DNA of 64,000 nucleotides from assembly GCF_011326735.1 (NCBI RefSeq), contig NZ_JAANCN010000003.1, positions 1 through 64,000 on the forward strand. Reading direction: 5' to 3'. Of the stretch, positions 35,585-45,259 are shown one piece after another. The stretch is from Phycicoccus endophyticus (GTDB lineage: Bacteria > Actinomycetota > Actinomycetes > Actinomycetales > Dermatophilaceae). A program made the position numbers and the translations under genes. Position 1 is the stretch's first letter. Each line of letters begins with the position of its first letter. Below the pieces are notes generated by a model. The model saw only the letters and a list, made by a program, of their open reading frames with translations, made no database searches and was not told where the DNA came from.

Positions 35585-35590
35585 ACCCTA
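35585..35590 (-). promoter_or_regulatory. Candidate -10 (TAGGGT) of gltA
   Basis: TAGGGT on the minus strand lies 50 bases before the ATG at 35535. A weak -35 (TTCGTG) lies 17 bases further upstream. The predicted leader contains AAGGA. Confidence 0.45.
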
Positions 35591-35639
35591 CCCGCCGGTT
35601 GGGGACGCACGAAACGCGCTGTGACGTGAGATTCGACGC

Positions 35640-36788
35640 TCAGCGCAGCCGGTGGGCCGCCGCGGCGACCCGCTCGTCGCTCGCCGTGAGGGCGATGCGC
35701 ACGTACTCGCGCCCCGTGGGGCCGTAGAAGTCGCCCGGCGCGACGAGCACCCCCCGCTCGGCCAGCCGCGCGAGGGTGCGCCGTCCGTCCTCGCCGGCGG
35801 TCGCCCACAGGTAGAGCCCCGCGTCGGAGTCCTCGACGCGCAGCCCGAAGCGCTCGACCGCGGGCAGGAGAACCGCCCGTCGCGCCGCGTAGCGCTCCCG
35901 CTGCTCCTGCACGTGAGCGCTGTCCGCCAGCGCGGCCACCATCGCCCGCTGCACCGGCCACGGCAGGATCATCCCGGCGTGCTTGCGGACCTCGAGCAGC
36001 TCGCGCACGACCGCCGGGTCCCCGGCGACGAAGGCCGCCCGGTACCCCGCGAGGTTGGACTGCTTGGAGAGGGAGTACACGGCGAGCAGCCCCTCGTGCG
36101 ACCCCCCGCACACCCGGGGGTCGAGCACCGAGGGCGTGGTCGGGGGCTCGCCCGACCCCGGCACGCGCTCGCGCCAGTCGAGCTCGGCGTAGCACTCGTC
36201 GGAGGCCACGAGGACGCCGTGCTCCCGGGCCCACGAGACGACCTTGGCCAGGTGCTCCACCCCGAGGACACGCCCGGTCGGGTTGCTCGGGCTGTTCAGC
36301 CACAGCAGCCGCGGTGTCGTCCCCGGGGTCAGGGGCCCCAGCGCGGTCAGGGAGTCGACCGGCATCGGGACCGCGCCGGCGAGCCGGGCGCCGACGTCGT
36401 AGGTGGGGTAGGCGACCCGCGGGAAGCCGACGACGTCGCCCTCCCCGAGACCGAGCAGGGTCGGCAGCCAGGCGACGAGCTCCTTGGAGCCGATCGTCGG
36501 CAGCACGCCGTCGGGGTCGACGTCGGGCACGCCCCGCCGGGTGGCGAACCAGGCGGCCACGGCCTCGCGCAGGTCGGGGGTCCCCCACGTCTGCGGGTAG
36601 CCCGGCGCGTCCGCGGCGTCGGTCAGGGCCGCCCTGACGACCTCGGGCGTGGGGTCGACCGGGGTGCCGACCGACAGGTCGACGATGCCCCGCCCGGCCG
36701 GACCCTCGATGTCGGGGTCGGCAAACGCGCTCGCCCGCTCCCGGGCGGGAGCGAGCGAGTCCCAGGGGAAGTCGGGGAGCCGGAGCAC
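35640..36788 (-). CDS. dapC: Succinyldiaminopimelate transaminase
   Basis: A 382-residue fold-type I PLP aminotransferase. It makes N-succinyl-LL-2,6-diaminopimelate from the keto acid and glutamate, between DapD and DapE. Signatures are LSVGTPVDPTPEVVRAAL, the substrate/PLP region LWLNSPSNPTGRVLGVEHL, ASDECYAEL and the PLP-lysine motif VYSLSKQSNLAGYRAAF. The C-terminal Arg region is REYVRIALTASDERV. The GTG at 36788 is two bases after the fdxA stop, so both genes are one operon, the same order as fdxC-dapC in mycobacteria. Context plus motifs favour DapC over other class-I aminotransferases. Confidence 0.92.
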   Translation of the reverse strand: MLRLPDFPWDSLAPARERASAFADPDIEGPAGRGIVDLSVGTPVDPTPEVVRAALTDAADAPGYPQTWGTPDLREAVAAWFATRRGVPDVDPDGVLPTIGSKELVAWLPTLLGLGEGDVVGFPRVAYPTYDVGARLAGAVPMPVDSLTALGPLTPGTTPRLLWLNSPSNPTGRVLGVEHLAKVVSWAREHGVLVASDECYAELDWRERVPGSGEPPTTPSVLDPRVCGGSHEGLLAVYSLSKQSNLAGYRAAFVAGDPAVVRELLEVRKHAGMILPWPVQRAMVAALADSAHVQEQRERYAARRAVLLPAVERFGLRVEDSDAGLYLWATAGEDGRRTLARLAERGVLVAPGDFYGPTGREYVRIALTASDERVAAAAHRLR

Positions 36789-36790
36789 GC

Positions 36791-37117
36791 CTACTCGTCG
36801 TGCTCCTGCGGCGGCAGGTCGGCGACGAGCGGGTGGTCCTTGGGGATGACGCCGAGCTTGGCGGCCCCGCCGGGGCTGCCGAGGTCGTCGAAGAACTCGA
36901 CGTTGGCCTTGTAGTACTCCGCCCACTGCTCGGGAACGTCGTCCTCGTAGTAGATCGCCTCGACCGGGCAGACCGGCTCGCACGCACCGCAGTCGACGCA
37001 CTCGTCGGGGTGGATGTACAGGCTGCGCTCGCCCTCGTAGATGCAGTCGACGGGGCACTCCTCGATGCAGGCCTTGTCCTTGAGGTCCACACAGGGCTGC
37101 GCGATCACGTACGTCAT
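36791..37117 (-). CDS. fdxA: Seven-iron ferredoxin (3Fe-4S/4Fe-4S)
   Basis: A 108-residue electron carrier. The N-terminus MTYVIAQPCVDLKDKACIEE with the following CPVDCIYEG supplies the 3Fe-4S cluster ligands and one Cys for the 4Fe-4S cluster. CVDCGACEPVCPVEAIYYEDD supplies the 4Fe-4S cluster and the crossing Cys. The C-terminal ~45 residues (AEYYKANVEFFDDLGSPGGAAKLG) are the usual FdxA extension. I chose ATG 37117 over ATG 37126 because FdxA proteins begin MTYVI and because a TAGTAT -10 ends exactly seven bases before it. The gene is probably leaderless and shares its -10 region with the divergent GNAT gene. Confidence 0.95.
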   Translation of the reverse strand: MTYVIAQPCVDLKDKACIEECPVDCIYEGERSLYIHPDECVDCGACEPVCPVEAIYYEDDVPEQWAEYYKANVEFFDDLGSPGGAAKLGVIPKDHPLVADLPPQEHDE

Positions 37118-37124
37118 GCGGCTC

Positions 37125-37131
37125 ATACTAT
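37125..37131. promoter_or_regulatory. Overlapping divergent -10 boxes of fdxA and the GNAT gene
   Basis: The seven bases ATACTAT read as TACTAT on the + strand (37126-37131) and TAGTAT on the - strand (37130-37125). Each is exactly seven bases from an ATG: 37139 for the GNAT gene and 37117 for fdxA. This is the symmetry of a bidirectional promoter, with both transcripts predicted to start at their ATG. Confidence 0.6.
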
Positions 37132-37138
37132 GCACCGC

Positions 37139-38152
37139 ATGCAGACCCCGGAGGGCCCCCCACCGGCGCGGACACCGGCCGCCCCGGCGCCCGGTACCCG
37201 GGTGGTCGTCCGCCACCGGCTGCCGGCTCCCGACCCGAGGACCGGAGCCACCCTGACCGACGTCGTCGGGCTGCTCGTGCACGCCGACGAGGAGCACCTG
37301 CTCGTGCGGACCCGCCGGGGGGAGGTCGCGGTGCCCCGTGCCGCCGTGACCGCGCTCCAGGAGGTCCCGCCGGCGCCCTCGCGCCGTGGCGCGCCCCACC
37401 TGGCCCTCTCGGTCGAGGACCTCGAGCGGGTCATGGTCGGCGCCTGGCCGGCACCGGACACCGCCCACCTCGGCGACTGGCTGCTGCGGGCGGCCGGCGG
37501 CTTCACCCACCGCGCGAACTCGGTGATGACCGCCGGCGACCCCGGGGTGCCGCTCGCCGAGGCCGTCGACCGGGTCGAGGGCTGGTACCGCGAGCGCGGA
37601 CTGGCGCCGATGCTCACCCTCGCGGCGCCGGTCGGCGCCGGGATCGGCGGTGACCCGCTCGCCCACGAGCTCCTCGGCCGGGGCTACCGCCCGCGGGTCC
37701 CGACGACCGCGTTCACGGCCGCCACCTCGAGCGTCGCCGCAGCGGACCCCGGCCCGGACCTCGAGGTTGCCCTGGGCGCCACCCTCGAGGAGGACTGGCT
37801 CGCCGCCTACCGCGGGTACCGGGACGCACCGGAGGAGGCCGCGCGCGCGGTGCTCACCGGCTCACCGGCGCAGGTCTTCGCCACCGTCCGGGACGCGGAC
37901 GGCGTCCTCGGCATCGGGCGCCTCGGCGTGGCCGCGGCCTGGGGCGGCGTGGCCGCGATGTGGGTGGCACCCCGGGCGCGGCGCCGCGGGGTCGCCTCCG
38001 CCGTGCTCGGCGCCCTCGCCCGCGAGGCGGCCGGCCGGGGCGTGCGCTCGATGCACCTGCAGACCGACGTCGACAACGCCGGGGCCCAGGCGCTCTACCG
38101 GCGCGCCGGCTTCGTGCCCCACCACGAGTACGTCACGCTGCGCCGCGGGTGA
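37139..38152 (+). CDS. GNAT family N-acetyltransferase (Rv0428c-like two-part)
   Basis: A 337-residue protein. An N-terminal ~80-residue beta-rich part (TRVVVRHRLPAPDPRTGATLTDVVGLLVHADEEHLLVRTRRGEVAVPRAAV) resembles the SH3-like domain seen in Rv0428c-type acetyltransferases. The remainder is a GNAT region with acetyl-CoA-binding signature MWVAPRARRRGVASAVLGALAREAAGRGV and the terminal motif DNAGAQALYRRAGFVPHHEYVTLRR. The acceptor is unknown. ATG 37139 lies seven bases after TACTAT; an ATG nine bases upstream would start inside the -10 box. It is divergent from fdxA and converges on the VanW-like gene with 12 bases between. Confidence 0.85.
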   Translation: MQTPEGPPPARTPAAPAPGTRVVVRHRLPAPDPRTGATLTDVVGLLVHADEEHLLVRTRRGEVAVPRAAVTALQEVPPAPSRRGAPHLALSVEDLERVMVGAWPAPDTAHLGDWLLRAAGGFTHRANSVMTAGDPGVPLAEAVDRVEGWYRERGLAPMLTLAAPVGAGIGGDPLAHELLGRGYRPRVPTTAFTAATSSVAAADPGPDLEVALGATLEEDWLAAYRGYRDAPEEAARAVLTGSPAQVFATVRDADGVLGIGRLGVAAAWGGVAAMWVAPRARRRGVASAVLGALAREAAGRGVRSMHLQTDVDNAGAQALYRRAGFVPHHEYVTLRRG

Positions 38153-38164
38153 GCGGCCCGGCGC

Positions 38165-39907
38165 TCAGCTCGCCATCGCGGTGCACGTGACGTCGTCCTC
38201 GGGCTGGTAGCTCGTCGTGAAGCTCTGCCGCTCGACGACCTTGCCGCCCCGGCGCAGGATCCGGCCGATGTCCACCTTGAACCCGGGTGTGGGGTTCTGC
38301 GGCAGGCACTCGGGGCTGTCGTCGACGATGGTGCGCGGCTCGATGACGTCGTAGCGCTTGGACTTGGTCGCCTCGACGTCGTACTTCTTGCGGCCCCAGT
38401 AGGTGACCGTGATCGAGGTGTCGGTCGCGGTGACGTTGACGAGGATGCCGCCGTCGAGGGTGTTGGTCCACTTGTTGTGCAGGTCCGGCCAGGAGATCGT
38501 CGCCTCGCGCCCCTCGGGGTAGCGCGAGATGTAGAAGGAGTGCGCCTGCCACGCGTCGAGCCGTACCCCGGCGAAGAAGGAGGCGTTGAAGATCGTCGTG
38601 GAGACCTGGGAGATCCCGCCGCCGTAGTTCTCGGTGAGCCGGCCGTTGTTGATGACGCCGGCTTGGATGTAGCCCTTCTCCGGTGTCCGCTCGCCGAGGA
38701 TCCCGTTCATGCTGAACTGCTCACCGGGCTTGATGTAGGTCCCGTCGAGGACGGCCGCGGCCCGCTTGATGTTGTGCACCCGGGTCTGACCGGCGGGGTA
38801 GTACGTCGTGAAGCTCGAGACCTTCTCCCGCGGGAGCGTCCGCTTGGCCACGGCGGTCGTGAACTCCGGCCGGTCCTTCCTCGTCGCGACGACCGCGGTG
38901 CGCTTCTGCGAGGAGATGGCCTGCCACACCGCCGAGTCGATGGCGTCGTCCTCGAGCCGGACGCCGTCCACCGACGGGGTCACCTTCGGCCGGGTGTGGT
39001 CGCCGTCGACGAACCGCACGACGGCCGCCTTCGGCCTCACCTCCGCTCCGGCCCGCCGGGCGGCGGCGTGGACGACCCTGCGCAGCCGCTTCTCGGCCGC
39101 GCGTGGGGTGAGGGTGCCGTCGTCGGCCGGTTCCAGGACGATGGCCGGGGCGAAGGTCCGCGGGGCGATCTCGAACGTCGTGCCGTGGGCCTTGACCCGC
39201 ACCGGGGCGGAGACCGCGACCTTCGCGAAGTCGTCACGGACGCGCTCGAGCTCCTCGGCGGAGGTCGTCGGCGCGATCCGCTGCGCGACGACCTCGACGG
39301 TGCTCTGCTCCGGCCACCAGCGCTGGACCGCCCGGCGGGTGGCGTCGACGTCGGTCGTGCTGCCGTCGACGGGCTCGGTGTAGGCGACCTTCCCCCCGGC
39401 GACGGACAACGAGCCCTCCGTGGGCTCGGCGTCGAGCCGCTTGCGGGCTGCGGTCACGGCGCGGGTGAAGGCGGCCTTCTCGACGGTGACGACGGCCGGC
39501 TCCTCCCCGCCGCCCGCGACGTGGTGCCACAGGCTGCCGGGGTCGAGGGTGAAGCCGACGAGCCCGTCGACCGTCGCCGGCACGTCGACCGAGAGCCCGG
39601 CCTTGGTGGGGTCCAGCCGGGCCGTGCCGACGCTCGAGGTGAGCGTCAGCCGCTCCCCCGTACCGTCCTCGAAGACCGCGGCGAGGGTCCGGCGGGCCTC
39701 CGGCGCGCTCTGGCCACCGACGTCGACCCCCGCCACCGTCGTCCCGCCCGGCACGCGGTCACCGAACCACCATGCGGCGCCGGCGTACAGCGCGCCGGCG
39801 ACGACGAGGACCGCGAGCAGGACCCAGGGCCACCGCCGGGGCCCGGGCTCGGGGTCCTCCCAGGCCGGCTCCTCCCACGACGGGCTGTCGAGCAGGTGCT
39901 GGGTCAT
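38165..39907 (-). CDS. VanW family protein with peptidoglycan-binding-like domains
   Basis: A 580-residue membrane-anchored protein. After an acidic N-terminus comes one span at ~27-48 (WPWVLLAVLVVAGALYAGAAWWFG). Two repeated YoaR-like peptidoglycan-binding-type domains follow (VAGVDVGGQSAPEARRTLAAVF and later RVKAHGTTFEIAPRTFAPAIVLEP). The VanW domain at ~390-530 includes FTTYYPAGQTRVHNIKRAAAVLDGTYIKPGEQFSMNGILGERTPEKGYIQAGVINNGRLTENYGGGISQVSTTIFNASFFAG. VanW domains occur in wall-associated and vancomycin-cluster proteins; their activity is unknown. Its ATG overlaps the flavin reductase stop, making it the last gene of the lpqW-mshB operon. Confidence 0.9.
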   Translation of the reverse strand: MTQHLLDSPSWEEPAWEDPEPGPRRWPWVLLAVLVVAGALYAGAAWWFGDRVPGGTTVAGVDVGGQSAPEARRTLAAVFEDGTGERLTLTSSVGTARLDPTKAGLSVDVPATVDGLVGFTLDPGSLWHHVAGGGEEPAVVTVEKAAFTRAVTAARKRLDAEPTEGSLSVAGGKVAYTEPVDGSTTDVDATRRAVQRWWPEQSTVEVVAQRIAPTTSAEELERVRDDFAKVAVSAPVRVKAHGTTFEIAPRTFAPAIVLEPADDGTLTPRAAEKRLRRVVHAAARRAGAEVRPKAAVVRFVDGDHTRPKVTPSVDGVRLEDDAIDSAVWQAISSQKRTAVVATRKDRPEFTTAVAKRTLPREKVSSFTTYYPAGQTRVHNIKRAAAVLDGTYIKPGEQFSMNGILGERTPEKGYIQAGVINNGRLTENYGGGISQVSTTIFNASFFAGVRLDAWQAHSFYISRYPEGREATISWPDLHNKWTNTLDGGILVNVTATDTSITVTYWGRKKYDVEATKSKRYDVIEPRTIVDDSPECLPQNPTPGFKVDIGRILRRGGKVVERQSFTTSYQPEDDVTCTAMAS

Positions 39908-40395
39908 GCGATGCTCCCGTAGCGGCCGCGGTAGTGGACGAGCGCCGGCCCGACGGAGTCCGGCAGCTCGAGGCTGCAGACCTCGCCGACCACGATGACA
40001 TGGTCCCCCGCCGGGTGCGTCGCGCTCGTACGACACTCCAGGTGCACCAGGGAACCCTCGAGCAGGGCCACACCCGTGTGCTCACCGCGGTGGAACGGCG
40101 CCCGATCCAGCTGGCCGTGCAGCGGCCGGCCCCGGGTGGCGAACCAGTCCGAGAGCGGACGCTGCTCGGCGGCGAGCAGGCTGACCCCCCAGACACCGGC
40201 CTCGAGGACGGCGTCGTGGAAGCGCGTCTCGGACTCGACGCACACGAGCACGAGCAGCGGGTCGAGGGACACCGACGTCACGGTGTTGGCCGTCATGGCG
40301 TGGTCGTGCCCGTCCAGGAGGGTCGTCACGACGCTGACCCCCTGGACGAGCCGGCCCATCGCCTGCCGGAAGACGGCCGCGTCCAGCTCGCTCAC
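39904..40395 (-). CDS. Flavin reductase-like domain protein
   Basis: A 163-residue FMN-binding split-barrel protein. RQAMGRLVQGVSVVTTLLDGHDHAMTANTVTSVSLDPLLVLVCVESETRFHDAV is the typical flavin-binding half, and GVSLLAAEQRPLSDWFATRGR and GDHVIVVGEVCSLEL complete the family. Such proteins reduce FMN or FAD with NAD(P)H for a partner oxygenase, but none is adjacent. Its start overlaps the mshB stop by four bases, and its stop overlaps the VanW gene start. A role linked to mycothiol redox chemistry is possible but only contextual. Confidence 0.9.
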   Translation of the reverse strand: MSELDAAVFRQAMGRLVQGVSVVTTLLDGHDHAMTANTVTSVSLDPLLVLVCVESETRFHDAVLEAGVWGVSLLAAEQRPLSDWFATRGRPLHGQLDRAPFHRGEHTGVALLEGSLVHLECRTSATHPAGDHVIVVGEVCSLELPDSVGPALVHYRGRYGSIA

Positions 40396-41258
40396 GTCTC
40401 GTCCTCCGGCGCCGGCCGGCCGGTGGCCGGGTCCAGCCGCGCGTAGCCCTCACGGCCGGCGAGGCGGAAGACGTGGCGGTTGGAGAGCGCGTACCAGCCC
40501 CGACCGACGAGGACCTGGGTGGCATGGGCGTGCAGGGCGCTCTCCTGGAGCGGGACCACGGCGGGGTCGACGACACCGCGGGTGACGACCTCGTCGGGCA
40601 CGACGTCGCCGGCGTACGCACTCTCCTCGCCCGGAACCACCCAGCCCTCGCCGGCGGGCACGTGCTCGGCGAGCCAGGTCCGGTCCTCCTCGGCCCACGA
40701 GCGCGGGGTGAGGGTCGCGAGCAGCGGCGTCCCCGGCGCGACCACCACGAGCGCCGACCGGGCCGCCTCGTGGGTGCGGACGTGGTCGGGGTGGCCGTAG
40801 CCGCCGTGGGGGTCGTAGGTGACGACCGCGTCCGGGCGCAGGTCCGCGACGACGGCCCCGACAGCCTCCGCGGCCACGCCGAGCGGCACCCCCGCCCAGG
40901 CGCGCGGGTGCCGGGCGGCCTGCGAGCCGGCCATCCCCGAGTCCCGGAAGCCGTCGCCCGGGTGGTCCTCCCCGAGCACGTGGGAGGTGACGCCGAGCAC
41001 CGCCATCGCGGCGGCCAGCTCGCGTCGGCGGTGCGCGGCCAGGGCCGGGCGGTCACCCTCGAGGTGGGCGAGCGCGGGCGGGATGACCTCCCCCTCCTCG
41101 CCGAGGGTGCACGTGAGCACGTGGACGTCGTCGCCGGCCCGTGCATGGTGGGCGAGCGCGACGCCGGTCGTCAGCGTCTCGTCGTCGGGGTGGGCGTGGA
41201 CGAACAGCAGCCGGGCGGGGCGTCCCGCCGGCCGCAGGCCCTCGAGCAGGGCCCTCAT
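40392..41258 (-). CDS. mshB: N-acetyl-1-D-myo-inositol-2-amino-2-deoxy-alpha-D-glucopyranoside deacetylase (mycothiol synthesis)
   Basis: A 288-residue PIG-L zinc deacetylase. It deacetylates GlcNAc-inositol in mycothiol biosynthesis. The MshB-type features are LLFVHAHPDDETLTTGVALAHHARAGDDVHVLTCTLGEEGEVIPPALAHLEGD, then LGEDHPGDGFRDSGMAGSQAARHPRAW and VVTYDPHGGYGHPDHVRTHEAA (HPDH zinc/active-site region). The inserted EEGEVIPP and DSGMAGS segments distinguish MshB from the two other PIG-L proteins here. It lies between the LpqW-like gene and a flavin reductase with ATGA overlaps on both sides, matching the typA-lpqW-mshB neighbourhood of mycobacteria. Confidence 0.94.
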   Translation of the reverse strand: MRALLEGLRPAGRPARLLFVHAHPDDETLTTGVALAHHARAGDDVHVLTCTLGEEGEVIPPALAHLEGDRPALAAHRRRELAAAMAVLGVTSHVLGEDHPGDGFRDSGMAGSQAARHPRAWAGVPLGVAAEAVGAVVADLRPDAVVTYDPHGGYGHPDHVRTHEAARSALVVVAPGTPLLATLTPRSWAEEDRTWLAEHVPAGEGWVVPGEESAYAGDVVPDEVVTRGVVDPAVVPLQESALHAHATQVLVGRGWYALSNRHVFRLAGREGYARLDPATGRPAPEDET

Positions 41259-43099
41259 CGGGCGACCGCGATGTCGGCGAACTCGACGACGCCACCGAGC
41301 ACCGTGTTGGCCGACAGGTTGCGGATGTCGGCCCCGGCGACGTAGAGCGCCCGGCGCTCGGCCAGGCCGATGTAGGCACCCTGCTGGAGCAGCCTGCGGT
41401 CGACGTCGGTCCACCCGCGCTCGCGGGCCTCACGGTCGGCCACCGCCGAGGTCTTGGTCATCTGCTCGTCGAGCTTGGTGTCCTCGAAGTAGCCGTAGTC
41501 GCGGCCCGGGCCGTCCTTGGTCAGGTTGATCGTGCTGTCGAACAGGGGCGGCAGCACCGTCGAGCCGGAAGCCCAGGCGGGTGCCCAGTTGGACCAGAAG
41601 ACGTCGATGCCCTTGCTCGTGTCCGGGTCGGCGATCGTCGTGAAGTAGTCGTCGTCCAGGGGCTTGGTCTTCGGGTCGAACCCGGCCTCGCGCCACCCGG
41701 CGACGAGGGCCGCCATCGCCTTGTCGGCGGTGGCGTCGGACCGGTAGGCGACGGTGAAGCGCACCGGGGTGCTCACCCCCGCCGCCCGCAGCAGCGCCTT
41801 GGCCTTCGACGGGTCACCCCGCGTCCCGGCCCCCACGGGGTCGCCGTCGTGGCTCGAGGGCAGCGCCGACGGCAGCAGCGAGAGCGAGGGCTCGGCCGCG
41901 GTCTCCCCGCCGATCGCGGTGACGTAGGCGTCGCGGTTGGTGGCAGCGGCGAGGGCCAGACGGACCTTCTCGCGCGAGAACACCGAGCCGCGGGTGTTCG
42001 GCACGAGGTAGTCGACGACACCGGTCAGCGGGTTGACCGAGCGCTCCTGCAGGCTCTGGACGGCCGTGATCTGCTGCTGGATCGCCGGTGGGGCCGACCC
42101 GAGGGAGACCGACGTGCGTCCGCTGGCGTTGTCGGCGAGCACCTGCTGGGCGATGGCCTCGGTGTCCATCCCCTCCTGGTAGTGGATCTCGTCGGGGTAG
42201 GCCTTGCGCACCGGGTCGCTGTCCGCCGACCAGTGCGGGTTGCGCACGAACACCCCGCCACGACCGGGCTCCCACGTCCCCCGGAGCATGTACGGGCCGG
42301 CGCTGAAGACCGCGTAGGTGCCGTCGGCGCCCATGTCGGCGGACTTCTTCACCGGGCCGAACGCCGGCTGGGTGAGCATCTCGGCGAAGTCACCCGTCGG
42401 CGTGCTCAGCGAGAAGGTGATCGTGCGGCCGTCGCAGGAGACCGCCTTGTCGAAGGCCTTCTGGCCCGCCTCGGCCTTCTTCCCCGTCGCGTACGGACCG
42501 GGGTAGGTGCTCGTCCCATCGGTGTTGCGCGCGATGGCGAGCACGGCGAGGGCGTCGGTGGGCCCGCCGGTGACGGTGTCGGTGGCGAAGGTGCGCGAGA
42601 TGCCGTACGCGACGTCCTCGCAGGTCACCGTGGAGCCGTCCTGCCACTTCACGTCCGGGCGCAGGGTGAAGGACCAGGTGCGCAGGTCCTTGCTCGCGGT
42701 CCCGGTACCGGTGGCCAGGTCACCGACGAGGCGCGCCTGGTCCTGCGCGTCGGTGCTCGGCGCGTAGGCGGTCAGCGTGCGGGCGAACACCCGGCCGGCG
42801 AAGGCGGCGTCGGCCTGCGAGGAGATGCGCTGCGGGTCCCAGGCGGCGACCGGACCGAGGGTCAGGGCGTTGAGCGTCCCCCCGCGGGTGTCGACCCGGT
42901 CCCCCACGGCCGATGCCGGCCGCGTGTCGTCGGCAGGCGCCGTCGCCGGGCCGCGCCCGAGGTAGACGACCCCGGCGGCGACCACGGTGACGACGACGAC
43001 TACGGCGAGCAGCAGCCGCAGGGGCCGGCGCGGCCCCGACCGGTGCCGCGCCGAGCGGGTGGCCGCGCCCGCGGAGGTGCGCTCTCGCCTCGTCCCCAT
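41255..43099 (-). CDS. LpqW-like family-5 solute-binding protein with uncleaved membrane anchor
   Basis: A 614-residue protein of the SBP_bac_5 (DppA/OppA) fold: GGTLNALTLGPVAAWDPQRI near the N-terminus, TWSFTLRPDVKWQDGSTVTCEDVAYGISRTFA, GPYMLRGTWEPGRGGVFVRNPHW and REKVRLALAAATNRDAYV. There is no transporter beside it. The gene order typA, this gene, mshB is that of mycobacterial lpqW, whose product steers lipomannan/lipoarabinomannan synthesis and is not a transporter component. The N-terminus is basic then hydrophobic (LRLLLAVVVVVTVVAAGVVYLG) with no lipobox cysteine, so it seems anchored by a span rather than a lipid. Orthology to LpqW is inferred from context and fold. Confidence 0.85.
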   Translation of the reverse strand: MGTRRERTSAGAATRSARHRSGPRRPLRLLLAVVVVVTVVAAGVVYLGRGPATAPADDTRPASAVGDRVDTRGGTLNALTLGPVAAWDPQRISSQADAAFAGRVFARTLTAYAPSTDAQDQARLVGDLATGTGTASKDLRTWSFTLRPDVKWQDGSTVTCEDVAYGISRTFATDTVTGGPTDALAVLAIARNTDGTSTYPGPYATGKKAEAGQKAFDKAVSCDGRTITFSLSTPTGDFAEMLTQPAFGPVKKSADMGADGTYAVFSAGPYMLRGTWEPGRGGVFVRNPHWSADSDPVRKAYPDEIHYQEGMDTEAIAQQVLADNASGRTSVSLGSAPPAIQQQITAVQSLQERSVNPLTGVVDYLVPNTRGSVFSREKVRLALAAATNRDAYVTAIGGETAAEPSLSLLPSALPSSHDGDPVGAGTRGDPSKAKALLRAAGVSTPVRFTVAYRSDATADKAMAALVAGWREAGFDPKTKPLDDDYFTTIADPDTSKGIDVFWSNWAPAWASGSTVLPPLFDSTINLTKDGPGRDYGYFEDTKLDEQMTKTSAVADREARERGWTDVDRRLLQQGAYIGLAERRALYVAGADIRNLSANTVLGGVVEFADIAVAR

Positions 43100-43108
43100 G
43101 CCCTCGCG

Positions 43109-45004
<1,896 letters not shown>

Positions 45005-45259
45005 GCCCACCAGTCTCTCAGGGATCCCCCCGCCCACCGAATCGGGCCACCGGCCCGGTCCACGGCCACCGGAGGATCTGCGCCCACCGCCGGGTCTCAC
45101 TTGGGTAACCACTGCGAAGCCACGGCGTCGAGCGCCGGATTTTGCCACTAGGGTCCTCCGCATCCGCGAACGGGGCGGGGCGACCGTCCGCCGCGCGGGA
45201 CCTCGACCGGCCGACCCGGCCGGCCCGAGCGATCGCACACCCAAGCGAGGTTCACACTG
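45005..45259 (+). promoter_or_regulatory. Divergent intergenic region with candidate promoter and leader hairpin of the peptide ABC operon
   Basis: In this 255-base gap TAGGGT at 45149-45154 is a candidate -10 for the rightward operon. It predicts a leader of about 100 bases. The leader contains a hairpin, CCGGCCG (45207-45213) and CGGCCGG (45217-45223), and GCGAGG about nine bases before the ATG. No convincing -35 is seen. The typA promoter must lie at the left end. Confidence 0.35.
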
